From Plumapathes pennacea (taxonomy: Eukaryota; Cnidaria; Anthozoa; Antipatharia; Myriopathidae), in NCBI GenBank assembly GCA_964036295.1, contig OZ038465.1, positions 8,249,167 to 8,313,166 of the forward strand: a stretch of DNA of 64,000 nucleotides, given 5' to 3'. Below, piece by piece: positions 22,037-33,660 of the stretch (position 1 is the stretch's first letter; every line of letters starts with the position of its first letter). The notes beneath the pieces were generated by a model that worked only from the letters and a program-made list of their open reading frames with translations, had not been told where the DNA came from and did no database searches. The position numbers and the translations under genes were made by a program.

Positions 22037-24069
22037 AAAATGTAATTGACAAAGAATACGGGTTAGCAGTAAAGTTCAAGAATACACATAATAAGATCAG
22101 TCAAAAACTGATGTAAGTGGCCTACACGGCAAAAAAGTGCTCACTTAATTATAACTTTAGTGCCATACACTAGCATTGTTCTGGGCCAGCATCTGAAAAC
22201 CACACATCTATATTGCATTAAAGTGAATACAATTTGCGTGTTTCCCAAATATGTTTAATATTCAGGATTTCAAGTGAACATGACCTCATATTTGACATAG
22301 GTCATTGATTTTTGAATAATAACATAAACTTAAATAATTAAAAATGTAGCATCAACATTTGCGATCAGTTTAAATTAATTAGTCAAGCTGCTCGTTTATG
22401 GAGAGGTTTGAATGTAAGGGTCCGGTCGCACTAGGAAGTTTAGTCGATAATATCTCAGCATCGAGAGCAATATGACGGCTTCTTCAATGCTTGGTAGGAA
22501 CTTGCTGACATATATTTCTGGTGACAAGCGCTGTTTGCACTTTAAATGATGCAAATGTCGATATCAATGTCTTTTAAAGTTACGAGTGCGACCGGAGCTT
22601 CATGTAGTTTAGTGCATAAATATGGTCTAAGCACCTCAAGTAAAAATGTTTTGAATACATCCTTTGGATCGGTGTGGATAAGCTTGACACCGAAGTTTCG
22701 AGGGTTGTACAAATCCGTGTAGCTTTCATGTGTTTAGTTGTTTAGTTTAGTGGCCTGTAGTAACACAAGTTCGGCGAGTGAGTCTGATTTTCAAAATATG
22801 TCGGTTGGATCATAAAGGGCAGATTTAATAAAAATGGGTTAAGAATTAAAGCTTTCCTTTGCGACAGATTTAGTGCGATTTGATCTGTTTCTGGGTTCTT
22901 ACTAGCAACATAAGCATAATCAAAGGGTAAATGACCGCGACACTTGGGAATGGAAGATGCTTATGTCGCTGTTCTTCACTGCCAACCTTAAAAACCAACC
23001 TTAAAATTGACTTAGTGTGGCATGTCACCTTGAGTTGTTCGTGATGCTGTCTGATACTCACCTTTGAAGAGAGAATATAACAAAGCCAATAATTTGCGAC
23101 AGAAAATGCAGCCGTGTCTTGCGCTTATTGGTCGGGGTGGTCGGGGGTTTCCCGATTGACGTAATTGCAACTGGTGTTTCTTTTAAGGTAACACTATATG
23201 CAAATTTCTTTTTGTTTATATCTTCAGATATACCATTACTCAAACTGTTGTCAAGACGACTGAAAGGCAAAGGACTGATAAGATTCTAAAAGAAGGACAA
23301 AGGATTTTAGCACAAGTGCTGAGAGGTGTAGTTTTTTTTATTACTGTTTATTTCGTATTTATCTGTACAGTTTTAGCAAAGTACTTCAAAGAGCAATGCT
23401 TGCTTTCTTTTGCTGTTCTTTTTTAGTCAAAATCTTCTTTCGCTTTCATAAAAGTATCTCATAACCTGGGGTTTATAACCGTTGGTGACTATGTCATGAC
23501 AACTTTGACAGTTGAAGAAAGAGAAGACGCTATACTGTTGAAAGCCTTGACAAAAATCTTATAAGGCAAGATGAAAATGTTTCTCTTTTGACAAAAATGG
23601 GCAATACTCGGGTTCGCGCACGAGACTCTTTCACCAGAAGCCGAGGTGAATAATACTTGCTATTCCGAGATTGAGGAGCCAATCAGAACACGCGAAAAGC
23701 AATATTCGTTTGTGTGGTATATACACTAATGATAAATATTTTGACAAACTGCTATCAGTGTAGGCTTTGTATACGAACGATATCAAATGAGCAATAATGA
23801 TGTAGTGAAGCTAACTCATGATAAAAATCCATAAAATATATAGCAAAGTTTATATGTAAAAACTAAAAATAAGTCAATTCATATATAACTTCTGCGTGAA
23901 AAGAATTATCGCTAACTGTTTCCTTGACAACGCGTACGACAACTTTTAGTCATCTCCAGTTTTGTTTACATTAAGAATTTTACTTCTAGTGAAATAACTA
24001 TAAAAGTCGCTTTATTACTGAGCAACAACTAACATGTGGTAAATATGTGATGACGTAACTGCTTGTCTT
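22037..24069. other. Spacer between two TPR-CHAT genes; no gene recognised
   Basis: Must contain the 5' UTR exon and promoter of the 19.6-kb gene and the 3' UTR of the 24.1-kb gene. Apart from the MITE at 22418-22600, I see no coding exon, and core promoter signals are not evident. Confidence 0.5.
22418..22600. mobile_element. MITE with CCGGTCGCACT ends, second copy
   Basis: Inverted relative to the copy at 13180-13359. The ends GGTCCGGTCGCACTAGGAAG and CGAGTGCGACCGGAGC are conserved. It lies about 400 bp upstream of the 19.6-kb TPR-CHAT start codon, where it could fall in the promoter or 5' UTR intron. Confidence 0.8.
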
Positions 24070-26037
24070 TTATACGTTACCAATACCTACTGAAACTTTG
24101 ACGTCATCACCGATGAGTACAAATGGCGCCCAGTGCCTTGCGTCCTTAAAGTTCTTTGTCTGCCGCAGCTCTCTCATGGCTTCTTGGAGAGATGCACTGG
24201 CGCTCTTGCCTTCCACCAGATTTTTATAGAAATGACACATGAAGTACAGCGTGGCACCGTCATCAATGATGCACATTGAGGCGATAACAGCGCGGGCGCC
24301 AGCTCCCAGGAAAGCACGTGCGATATCGACCAGGCCCTTGTCGTTGGGTTTCTTGCAACCGCTGCCACTGCAGCTCAACACCACCAGCTTGGCTCTCATT
24401 TTAGTACTCAACACGTCAGCGGCTGATAGCAGGTAGTCTTTTTCTTTGATTATCCCAGAGCTCGTGCTCGCATTGGGGGAAAGTGCAATATCGCCTGTCT
24501 CCGAATTACCGTGTACAGCCAGATGCACCAGACTTACTGACGTCATCCGTCGGAGGACCTCCTTCTTGGTGGCTTTGTATCTTGTCAACGGCTTCACTTT
24601 GAGGATTTTACCGATTATTTTGGCTTCTGTCTTGGCATAAGGCAGTCTGCCAATGTTTGTCATTGTGCCATTGTATTGTACATATCCCACTTTGGGATCT
24701 CCAACAATCAGTGCTCCGGTGTTGCTGTGGTAGTCAGGCGGAGAGCTAAGGATGTGATTCAAGCTTGAGAGGGAAGGAATCACGCGGATTCTGAATGTAT
24801 CGGACAAGTACGTGCCATCCGGGCCTTGAATGGCTGCGAAAGGTATCAGACATAACGGGCTGTCGGGGACAAACACCAGCTCTTCGGTTGGATGTGTTGA
24901 GTTGGCACCATCGAGCAGATCAGCCACTGGAGCTATAAGGAGGTCGTACATAGCTCTGCAAGCGGCGTTAGTTTTCTTCTGAGTACCTTGCTTTGTAACT
25001 GAAGGGTCAGATTCCAGAGTCTCGCTTGAAATTTGTTTTGGGGTGTTGGTGGACTCAGGCTTTTCTGGGTTTATTTCATCTTGTCCTTGATTCAGATTTG
25101 GCCGATCGCGTTCTTCTCTCATCATTGCTGAACTGTAATTGGTCTTTAATGCCTCTCGTGACTCTGGTGTTGTTTCTCTCAAGGTGATACTACAGTCTGG
25201 TTTTAAAACCCAGATGTAAAGTTTTTGGCTAGTGATGGATATGAAAAGAATCGTACTCGCTGGAGACATTTTTGTCATCTGCTGAATTTCGCTTTGCGAA
25301 AGCAGGTTTCCCAAGGGGCCAGTGGTACGTTTAATGCCGGGATAGCTGAAACTCATCAAATCTGTCAAGACTTTTCCCCTTCCCTTGTCCGCGATGGCCA
25401 GGGCTTTCATCTTCTGCTTGTCATCTATGAGCACTGTAGAAAAGCAGCGGTAGACCTCGCTGGGGATGTCACGGGTTGAAACTTCACCTTTGTCACCCAG
25501 GCCTTTTTCTTTCTCACTGCCGTTTTTCAAAGCTTCTTCGTGAGAGGTGGCTCCTTCTTGGCTCAAAACGTTGCCCAAAGCGAGGAGCGCTTCGAAAGGT
25601 GCCTCTAAGTTGTCAGACAACGGCAAGCCCATTTTAAAGTACTCCATGGCTCTTTGATACTCGCCAAGGCGAACGTAGTTCACCCCAATTGAGATGCATT
25701 CTTCCAGCTGTAAGTCTTGTCTTTCCAGTTCCTTTGCCAGATTTAAAGCTTGTTCGTGGTACTGGATTGCCTTTTCTTCGTCGTGTAATCTTGTGTAGGC
25801 CACACCAAGCTGGCCCTTAATTGCACATTCACTTTGTTTCTCGCCCCTTTTTTGGCTGATCGTGAGGGCCTCTTCAAATGGTGCAATTGCCTTCATAGGA
25901 TCACCGCAGACAAGAGAGGCGTACGCTTCGCTTGCAAGTCGGTTTTGTCTGCATTCACTCGTCGCTTCTTCTTTTTCTGGGATACCTGGGCTCTTTGCAG
26001 CGTGCTCAGCGGATTTGCCATCATTTACATTGTCCAT
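24070..26037 (-). CDS. Short TPR-CHAT protein with altered catalytic motif, 655 aa
   Basis: Single coding exon. The reading frame stays open upstream of 26037 only through a GTG, so the ATG at 26037 is taken; a strong acceptor (GATTTTTTTCCAG) ends 8 bases before it. The TPR part is short, about four repeats (30-150: AYASLVCGDPMKAIAPFEEA, LGVAYTRLHDEEKAIQYHEQA, GVNYVRLGEYQRAMEYFKMG). The CHAT N-lobe (ADKGRGKVLTDLMSFSY) and core ([11 protein letters not shown]) follow. His509 is kept in HLAVHG. The Cys motif reads LSCSGSGCKK: Ser557 occupies the position held by the catalytic Cys in the other copies, and the following SLWAI strand is SMCII. It also lacks the CEDRSLP linker motif (ERDRPNL instead). 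It may be a pseudoprotease, or the neighbouring Cys556 may serve. A diverged older member of the cluster. Confidence 0.85.
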   Translation of the reverse strand: MDNVNDGKSAEHAAKSPGIPEKEEATSECRQNRLASEAYASLVCGDPMKAIAPFEEALTISQKRGEKQSECAIKGQLGVAYTRLHDEEKAIQYHEQALNLAKELERQDLQLEECISIGVNYVRLGEYQRAMEYFKMGLPLSDNLEAPFEALLALGNVLSQEGATSHEEALKNGSEKEKGLGDKGEVSTRDIPSEVYRCFSTVLIDDKQKMKALAIADKGRGKVLTDLMSFSYPGIKRTTGPLGNLLSQSEIQQMTKMSPASTILFISITSQKLYIWVLKPDCSITLRETTPESREALKTNYSSAMMREERDRPNLNQGQDEINPEKPESTNTPKQISSETLESDPSVTKQGTQKKTNAACRAMYDLLIAPVADLLDGANSTHPTEELVFVPDSPLCLIPFAAIQGPDGTYLSDTFRIRVIPSLSSLNHILSSPPDYHSNTGALIVGDPKVGYVQYNGTMTNIGRLPYAKTEAKIIGKILKVKPLTRYKATKKEVLRRMTSVSLVHLAVHGNSETGDIALSPNASTSSGIIKEKDYLLSAADVLSTKMRAKLVVLSCSGSGCKKPNDKGLVDIARAFLGAGARAVIASMCIIDDGATLYFMCHFYKNLVEGKSASASLQEAMRELRQTKNFKDARHWAPFVLIGDDVKVSVGIGNV

Positions 26038-26045
26038 TTTGTTGA

Positions 26046-28493
26046 CTGGAAAAAAATCGGCACATATGTTATTTCCGTGTTCCTTCACTATAGTCTAATA
26101 TGATGTATATTTTAAGCTAATACTCCAAAACTGGAATTACCATGATTTACTCTTCATCTGAGAAGCAAAAAGTATTACACATTTGTTTTGTCAAAACGCG
26201 GGTGTTTTGGTTTTCGTTCGTCATATCGTCCAGATTGATTGATGTGTGACGTCTTCGTACACGTCATTCCAAGTGCGACACATCAATATTGCGTACGACG
26301 TTTACATTGAGAGGAGCTTCTTTTGTTACGTTTTGCTCCATTTTCGAATCTTGAATCTTGTGTCGTGGAGTTTACCAAAGAAACACGATTTTAACACGAT
26401 AAAATATTGGACGGTGCATGTCTATTACTTAATGTTTGTCTACCTCGGGATGCGACAAATTACATCATGCAGGGTTTCATGAACTAGAAGTCGGAGTGGA
26501 TGCATTTAAAAAACAATTACGGTTTAAGATTTTGTCCTTTTGTAACAAAAACCTGTCGACAATTTTTGTTCTGGCAGGTGTATTTCACTTTTTAAAGCAG
26601 GCGAGATTCGACACAGTTTGAAGTTTTCCCGTAAGTTCTCCTAAGAATTCAAAAGAAAGCAACTGGATACACATACACTGGTGTTGCTGAAAGCACGTCT
26701 ATACATTTACTATATAAGAATATGAATATTAAGAGGAAACTGACAAACAAATACTATTTCAGCTCAAAAACAAGCAACGTGTGGAGAACTATCATTGACT
26801 TGTACAATACAGGAACAGCTAACATTTTGCTTGGAATTACCAGCATTCCATCTATTTGACTAGATATTTTCTAAGCACGCTGACATGATGTTTACTATGG
26901 GCGTCAACCATCGTATCTATCAGCTGAAGTATTCAAAATAGCGAAGCAGAATTAGGGGCAGTTTCCATACCTTCTGTTTCAGTGGACTCTTACAGAGATT
27001 CCTTCTTTCAAGACTGAGGAAGCGTAACTAAGACGACGCCAAGGTTTAACTGCAACCGACCTCACTTATGCGGACATTAGAAACTGAAGCTGGGCTAATT
27101 AAAATAATGTTCGAGAGCAGCGATTAGGGGAGCTCGAAAGTGCCACTGTACTGCAACTGTCTGCAACCGGCTGACACGGTGAAAACTTTTCTCCAATAGT
27201 CAAAAGTGGGGTGTTTGCTTTTTCTTCTTGCGTTACTGCGTTGACATAAGTTCGTGATCAAGAGCATTGTTCGATAAGCAACGAATCAACTTTATTTATG
27301 TAACTTTGGTTTCATATATTTTTAGTTGCTGACCAAGCACATGTTTTCTGCAGGATATAAACATTCGGAAGTCTAATTTAAAAAAATTGTTTAATATCAT
27401 GCAATCAAAATTCGCCTATACATCTGCCTGTGCATGTAGAACATATAAAATATCATGAAAATTATCTGGAATAATTCGGAAATAGATTTCATAGTCCTGC
27501 ATTGCACGGACATATATTTCCATATTTCTTGGGAAAGATCTAATTCCGGTAAGCGTTTTTAATTAGGGGCAATATGATGACAATTTGCAGTGTGCTCGGT
27601 CAGATTGATATTGAGCGAAAGGAAACGTGAAGCCGGGCTGACCGAATTGCAACGGCGATACTATAATGACTAACAAGACTTTGAGAGCAGACTCGAGATT
27701 TTTAGGACCGCTGTCGGCGGTTTGTTATCCGTCTTCTTTATTCTATAGATCGTTTTGATATTTTCTACGAAAGATGACATGAGTTTGATTTCATTCCAGA
27801 GCAAGTGACGTCAATTAGTTTTAGGAGTACGGGTGCAAACCGAATGCAATTTTTTTATCTATATTAACCATTTCATTCCCAAGAGTGATCAACTTCAATT
27901 TTCTCCTTCAGCTTCTCACCAAAGATATATCATACACTTTGAAGAGCTTGGCTTTTGACACTTTACTAAGTTGAAAGCTGATTAAACTAGGAATTCTCAC
28001 TACATCACTCATACGGTTTCTTCTTAAAGGTTGAAAGAATCTGCATTTTTGAGCTTGGGAGTTAATTTGTTTATTTAGTAATTTTTAGCTGTCAGAGCGG
28101 ACCGCGCACTAGCTCATACACTTTCCTTCCAAGTCTGCTTACTGAAGCGTCTCCACGTGGCAATATTGAGTTTAACATCTAGAGTTTTAGTTTCTACTTT
28201 GCCAAAATAGCCCTAAGTTGTGGCCACTGGAGGCCAGCGACGATTAAAAAGACGTCTAGTCCAAGTGATAATTTAGTTTAGTCTTTCGCATGCCCACGTT
28301 CATCTGCACATTTATGATGCGCTGAAGTTAAAATGTCCGTAGGCGGGCGCTCGTGGCGTTCACACGCGTGGAATATGTGACTCGGGTGTTCGACAAAAAC
28401 AAGGCAATGACATTGTTTACACAGTTTGCAAAATTACGCCTCGCTCATGAAGTCTATCTACGTGTGAGATCCTGTGCTACACCAATTACGTGT
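26046..28493. other. Spacer; right part belongs to the 5.17-kb tandem unit
   Basis: 26046-27080 is unique sequence that should hold the promoter of the 24.1-kb gene. From about 27080 to the stop of the next gene the sequence is the 3' flank of the tandem unit. 27225-28493 is almost identical to 52200-53475. A polyadenylation signal (AATAAA on the minus strand) is at 28070-28075, about 420 bases after the stop. No coding exon is seen. Confidence 0.6.
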
Positions 28494-31016
28494 TTATGGG
28501 CTGTTGCACTCTTTTTCATCACTTATTGAAATCTGAACGTCATCACCGATAAGCATGAATGGTGCCCAGTGCCTTGCCTCGCTGAACTCCTTCGAGTTCT
28601 TCAGTTCCTTTGTGGCCTGGTGAAGAGCCACACTGGCGCTTTTGCCTTGTACTAGGTGTTTGTAGAAGTGACACATAAAGCACAGCGTTGCAGCGTCATT
28701 AATGGCCCATAGCGACACGAGAACAGAGCGGGCGCCGGCTCCCAGAAAAGCACGTGCTATACCGACCACTCCCTCAGGTTTAACATCTCCACGACCACTG
28801 TGGCAACAGCTCAACACCACGAGCTTGGCTCTCAGTTTTACACTTTGCACGTCAGCTATCGACAAGATGTAGTCCTTCTCCTCAGTGGGGCCATCTCTTA
28901 CTCTGGAGATGGGTGCCAGAGCGATCTCACCACTTTTCGGGTTGCCATGAGCAGCCAAGTGTATCAAACTCACTGACGTCATTCCCTTGAGTACCTCTTC
29001 CTTGGTGGCTTTGTGTCCTGTCAGCGGCTTCACCTTGAGGAGTTTAGCGATCCGTTTGGCTTCAGTTTTGGCACAAGGCAACCTGCAAATGTTTGTAAGT
29101 TTGCCATCGTACTCCACAACTCCTACATCGGGATCTCCAACAATCAAAGCACCAGTGTTGTTATGGTAGTCAGCAGGAGAGGTGAGGATCTGATTCAATG
29201 TTGTAAGGGAAGAAATTACTCGGATTCGGTATTTGTCAATCAGGCATTTACCATCAGGACCTTGAAGGGCTGAAAATGGGAGCTGACATAAAGGACCATC
29301 AGGAGCAAAGACCAGCTCCTCTGTTGCGTCTTCTTCGTTGACTTGATCTAGTAAATCGGCCATTGGAGCAACGATGAGGTCGTACAGGACTCTCATAGGG
29401 GATCCAGTTGATTCCAGAGGTGCTTCCTTCTCATCCGATAAATCTTCTGCGGAAGTCATCCTTTTTACGGCTCTCCACAGAAGATCATCACTCGCCGTGC
29501 GACCGGATGGAAATCTTTCTAAGTTTATTTGATCCTGTCTTTGTGGCAGAGATCGGTCTTCACACTCTTCCCCAGCTTGGCGATTGCCTTCTTGCAGTTC
29601 TTTGCAGGAAATATCGACTAGTGACCGAATGTAATCGTTGTTAAGTCTTTTTGTCATTAGTTGAATCTGTCTCAAAGTAATACTTCCATCTGATGTTAGA
29701 TGCCACAAATACACCATGGGCTCGTTGATGGCAGTAATAAGAAATGTACTTTTTCTTGAGGTCATTTGTCTTATATGTTGTATATCTTCAATAGACAGCC
29801 GTTTGACGTGTGATACATAATCTGCTTTAATACCATAGTTTGATGTCATCAAATCTGCCAAAGCTCTTGTCCTCCCTCTGTCTGCAGTGAGCAAGGCTCT
29901 GACCTCCTGGCTGTCGTTTATCAACGCCCTAGTTAGAAAACGGAAGAATGCAAAATGAACTTCACTGATGGAAACTTTGTAGTCGTCTTTGTCTCCAAGG
30001 CGTTGCTCTATTTCTTCACAGCATTCCACACCTTGTTCATAAGAGGCTATTGCTCCCTTCAAGTCATTTGCACGTTCTTGGATAACACCCATCAGCGAAC
30101 GTGTCGCTATCTCCCAATTCATGCTCCCCAACTGGCATGGAATAGCGAGGGCCAATTCACAGTAGTCCAGAGCGTTTTCATAATCGCCAAGCTCGAGGTA
30201 GTTTAGAGCTATGCAGTAATTCTGTTCTTTTTCCAAATCTTGTCTCCGTTCTTCCTTTGCTATTCTTAGGGCCATCAAATGGTTGTCAAGAGCCTTTTTG
30301 GGATCATATGTCAGTAAGTACATCTTACCGAGTTGACCATATGCGAGACATTTTCCTATGCTGTCTTGCGTTTTTTGGCACATTGCGAGTACTTTTTCGT
30401 AGTGTGCAATTGCTTTCGTATAGTTGCCACTGGCGGCGAGTACCAAACTTTCCTCAAACTCACACTCCCTCTCAAGTTGTGGTGTTTTGCCTTCTTTTAC
30501 AATTTCTTTGGCTTTTAGTACGTACTTAAAAGCTTTTTCGGTATCACGAAGTCTAATATAGATACCACTTAGGTCAATATAAAGTCGGCCTTTCTGAAAT
30601 GTGCTATTTGCATAGTCCAAGGCTTTCTCTTTCGACTCAATAGCATTCCTAAAATCACCAGCATCATTATAAATTTGTCCAAGTAATCCACAGGATTGCC
30701 ATAACGAAGCACTTGAAAGGACACTTAGATTCTTTTCCTCCATCTCCACGCTCAATTTCATGTATTTGATGGCACTGTTTAAATCGCCAATTGCGTAATA
30801 CCCGCCACCAATGCTTTTGTAGATGGGCAAGAGAAGTATATCTCTGATGTCTGCTCGCACGGACTTTAAGAGGTGCACACATTCGTGAAACAAATTGATT
30901 GCAGGTTCCATCCGACCAGTTGCACTGAGATACATTGCTATGAGGGTTCCCACATAGAAAATAAAAACACCGTCTTGATTAAGCACTCTGGGAAGAAGAG
31001 AATTGGTGTTTTCCAT
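28494..31016 (-). CDS. TPR-CHAT protein, tandem array copy 1, 840 aa
   Basis: Single coding exon with ATG at 31016. A 3' splice site (CTTCAG) ends 24 bases upstream, so the 5' UTR is probably spliced. TPRs cover about 17-350 ([99 protein letters not shown]). The CHAT N-lobe begins near 370 ([16 protein letters not shown]). The linker has CEDRSLP at 485-491. The CHAT core (545-835) has [17 protein letters not shown] with His690 and LSCCHSGRG with Cys738, then [20 protein letters not shown]. The predicted protein has no signal peptide or membrane segment, so it is probably cytosolic. It pairs with the copy at 53.5 kb, with which it shares its 3' flank almost exactly. Its 5' flank is broken by a 3.6-kb transposon about 350 bp upstream. 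Confidence 0.9.
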   Translation of the reverse strand: MENTNSLLPRVLNQDGVFIFYVGTLIAMYLSATGRMEPAINLFHECVHLLKSVRADIRDILLLPIYKSIGGGYYAIGDLNSAIKYMKLSVEMEEKNLSVLSSASLWQSCGLLGQIYNDAGDFRNAIESKEKALDYANSTFQKGRLYIDLSGIYIRLRDTEKAFKYVLKAKEIVKEGKTPQLERECEFEESLVLAASGNYTKAIAHYEKVLAMCQKTQDSIGKCLAYGQLGKMYLLTYDPKKALDNHLMALRIAKEERRQDLEKEQNYCIALNYLELGDYENALDYCELALAIPCQLGSMNWEIATRSLMGVIQERANDLKGAIASYEQGVECCEEIEQRLGDKDDYKVSISEVHFAFFRFLTRALINDSQEVRALLTADRGRTRALADLMTSNYGIKADYVSHVKRLSIEDIQHIRQMTSRKSTFLITAINEPMVYLWHLTSDGSITLRQIQLMTKRLNNDYIRSLVDISCKELQEGNRQAGEECEDRSLPQRQDQINLERFPSGRTASDDLLWRAVKRMTSAEDLSDEKEAPLESTGSPMRVLYDLIVAPMADLLDQVNEEDATEELVFAPDGPLCQLPFSALQGPDGKCLIDKYRIRVISSLTTLNQILTSPADYHNNTGALIVGDPDVGVVEYDGKLTNICRLPCAKTEAKRIAKLLKVKPLTGHKATKEEVLKGMTSVSLIHLAAHGNPKSGEIALAPISRVRDGPTEEKDYILSIADVQSVKLRAKLVVLSCCHSGRGDVKPEGVVGIARAFLGAGARSVLVSLWAINDAATLCFMCHFYKHLVQGKSASVALHQATKELKNSKEFSEARHWAPFMLIGDDVQISISDEKECNSP

Positions 31017-31218
31017 TTTGCTTTCGTGAGCTGGACGAATCTGAAGTTAAAGAATGAAGAGATTCGATGATTTTTTCAATAAGTGAGAAAAGGTAGTTGT
31101 GGAAATAAAGAAACCCTGAGAATTAATTCTTGAGCTTTTTTTGTACTTTCACACAAACATATTATTGCTTGCAGGTTAGCCAACGCCAATGAGGTTTATA
31201 AGGCTTAAACCTACAATT

Positions 31219-31241
31219 AAAAAAAAAAAAAAAAAAAAAAA
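31219..31241 (+). repeat. A-tract 5' of array copy 1
   Basis: A run of about 23 A residues roughly 200 bp upstream of the start codon (a T-tract on the gene strand). Homologous tracts of different length sit at 40734-40756, 45911-45919, 51070-51082 and about 56517-56535. Confidence 0.8.
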
Positions 31242-31437
31242 CTGCATGGGCATAAAAAATAACGTAATCTTACTAGTTAAGACTGAAACTTCTGGAGGTT
31301 GAGGCAAGTGATAATCCTTCAAAATGAAGGACATCGATTAACGATGATCTCGTGTTGTCCATGTTCGCCACCCGGGGGGTGGGGGGGGGGGGGGGGTACT
31401 CCTCAAATTTTTGGGTGGGAGTGTGCCGCCCGGGACT

Positions 31438-31575
31438 GAAAACCCTTACCCTATTTCAGACCAAAAATTTGCGGTTTTCGACCCTATTTCAGACCAAAAT
31501 GTGCAATTTTCAACCCTATTTCAGACCAAATATCATAATCTCCAACCCTATTTCAGACTAAAATGCTAAAATCGA
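31438..31575 (+). repeat. Short tandem repeat 'CCCTATTTCAGACCAAA'
   Basis: Four or five diverged copies of about 33 bp (ACCCTATTTCAGACCAAA plus AATTTTC-like spacer) lie at the left end of the 3.6-kb insertion. A degraded relative with ACCCTGTTTTAGG is at 62493-62600. Confidence 0.7.
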
Positions 31576-31777
31576 TACCTTATTTGCTCGCGGGGGCCTG
31601 GGGCCCAACGCGAGCTTAAAAACGCAAATTTTTATTTTATTTTTTTTTCCTTTTTGTCGGTCGAGAATCAGCACACGGTGATTGGTTCATATTATCACGT
31701 GCTAAGCGATAACGTAATTGACTTCGCTAAACAACTCGAGGTGTGGCCAGCGAATTGCTCGTTACTTGTGTGTAAAA

Positions 31778-33660
31778 GTTAACTGCATCCCATCCAAACT
31801 CAACACCATTTGGCTCTGTGGAATATGTACGGATAAACTGGATTTTCGGGAACGATTTTGGCTCGCGTTCACCGCGGAAGCTTTGAGAATAGCCGTAAAC
31901 AAATATTTGATGGATACCGCTGGAGGATTGCCAATATCTCTGTCGCCGATAAATATTTAGTCCCGACAAAACTTTCTGTGGCGACACGAAATACTTTTGG
32001 GAAGATAACAGGGCGAAAACAGAAACCAAAGCTAGGTGAGCTTTAGCCGTAAAACAATGACGCTTTATGCTTTACTCTGTACATGACATATGTTGCCTCA
32101 TAAAATTCTTCTGCGTATCGTACATTGCCTGTTGAAGTGTTTCTTTCATTCGATCATGTAGCCTTTGTTTCGCAATGTTCATTGAATACCAGAAATGAAA
32201 AATACACCGAAATAATTCTGAAGATTGAGTTTGCAGTCACAAATGGTCTGAACACACTGTGAACAAAACCGCAATAATATTGTAAACATCTCTCGTGTGA
32301 CATTCCTCGCTTTCAATTTTATATTTGTTACAGAGCACGAATACTCGAAAGCTAGCCTGATAGAAAAAACGTATTGAGTTAATAAAAGAAAACACTTAAG
32401 TAGTGAAGCGAAAAAGTTAACTGCATCCCATTCAAACTCAACACCATTTGGCTCTGTGGGATATGCACGGATAAACTGGATTTTAGGAAAAGATTTTGGC
32501 TCGCGTTCACCGTGGAAGCTTTGAGAATAGCCGTAAACAAAATGTTTGATGGATACCGCTGGGGAATTGCCAATATCTCAGTATTTAGTCCTGACGAAAC
32601 TTTCTGTGGCGACACGAAATACTTTTGGGAAGATAACAGGGCGAAAACAGAAACCAAAGCTACGGTGAGCTTTGGCCGTAAAACAATGACGCTTTATACT
32701 TTACTCTGTACATGACATCTGTTGCCTCATAAAATTCTTCTGCGTATCGTACATTGCCTGTTGAAGTGTTTCTTTCATTCGATCATGTAGCCTTTGTTTC
32801 GCAATGGTCATTGAATACCAGAAATGAAAAATACACCGAAATAATTCTGAAGATTGAGTTTGCAGTCACAAATGGTCTGAACACACTGTGAACAAAACCG
32901 CAATAATATTGTAAACATCTCTCGTGTGACATTCCTCGCTTTCAATTTTATATTTGTTACAGAGCACGAATACTCGAAAGCCTGATAGAAAAAACGTATT
33001 GAGTTAATAAAAGAAAACACTTAAGTAGTGAAGCGAAAAAGTTAACTGCATCCCATTCAAACTCAACACCATTTGGCTCTGTGGGATATGCACGGATAAA
33101 CTGGATTTTAGGAAAAGATTTTGGCTCGCGTTCACCGTGGAAGCTTTGAGAATAGCCGTAAACAAATGTTTGATGGATACCGCTGGGGGATTGCCAATAT
33201 CTCAGTATTTAGTCCCGACGAAACTTTCTGTGGCGACACGAAATACTTTTGGGAAGATAACAGGGCGAAAACAGAAACCAAAGCTACGGTGAGCTTTGGC
33301 CGTAAAACAATGACGCTTTATACTTTACTCTGTACATGACATCTGTTGCCTCATAAAATTCTTCTGCGTATCGTACATTGCCTGTTGAAGTGTTTCTTTC
33401 ATTCGATCATGTAGCCTTTGTTTCGCAATGTTCATTAAATACCAGAAATGAAAAATACACCGAAATAATTCTGAGGATTAAGTTTGCAGTCACAAATGGA
33501 CTGAACACACTGTGAACAAAACCGCAATAATATTGTAAACATCTCTCGTGTGACATTCCTCGCTTTCAATTTTATATTTGTTACAGAGCACGAATACTCG
33601 AAAGCCTGATAGAAGAAACGTATTGAGTTAATAAAAGAAAACACATAAGTAGTGAAGCGA
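31778..33660 (+). repeat. Three tandem copies of a 625-bp block
   Basis: Copies begin with GTTAACTGCATCCCAT at 31778, 32416 and 33041, giving periods of 638 and 625 bp. Copies 2 and 3 are almost identical; copy 1 is more diverged. Each holds the same short open stretches (for example RVHRGSFENSRKQ and FCGDTKYFWEDNRAKTETK), but these carry no recognised domain. Since the frames differ between copies, they are not called as genes. Confidence 0.85.

Noticed and set aside
31718..33339. Open frames in the 625-bp blocks (for example FCGDTKYFWEDNRAKTETK)
   Set aside because: The start and frame differ between the three copies, and no known domain is visible; treated as repeat DNA.
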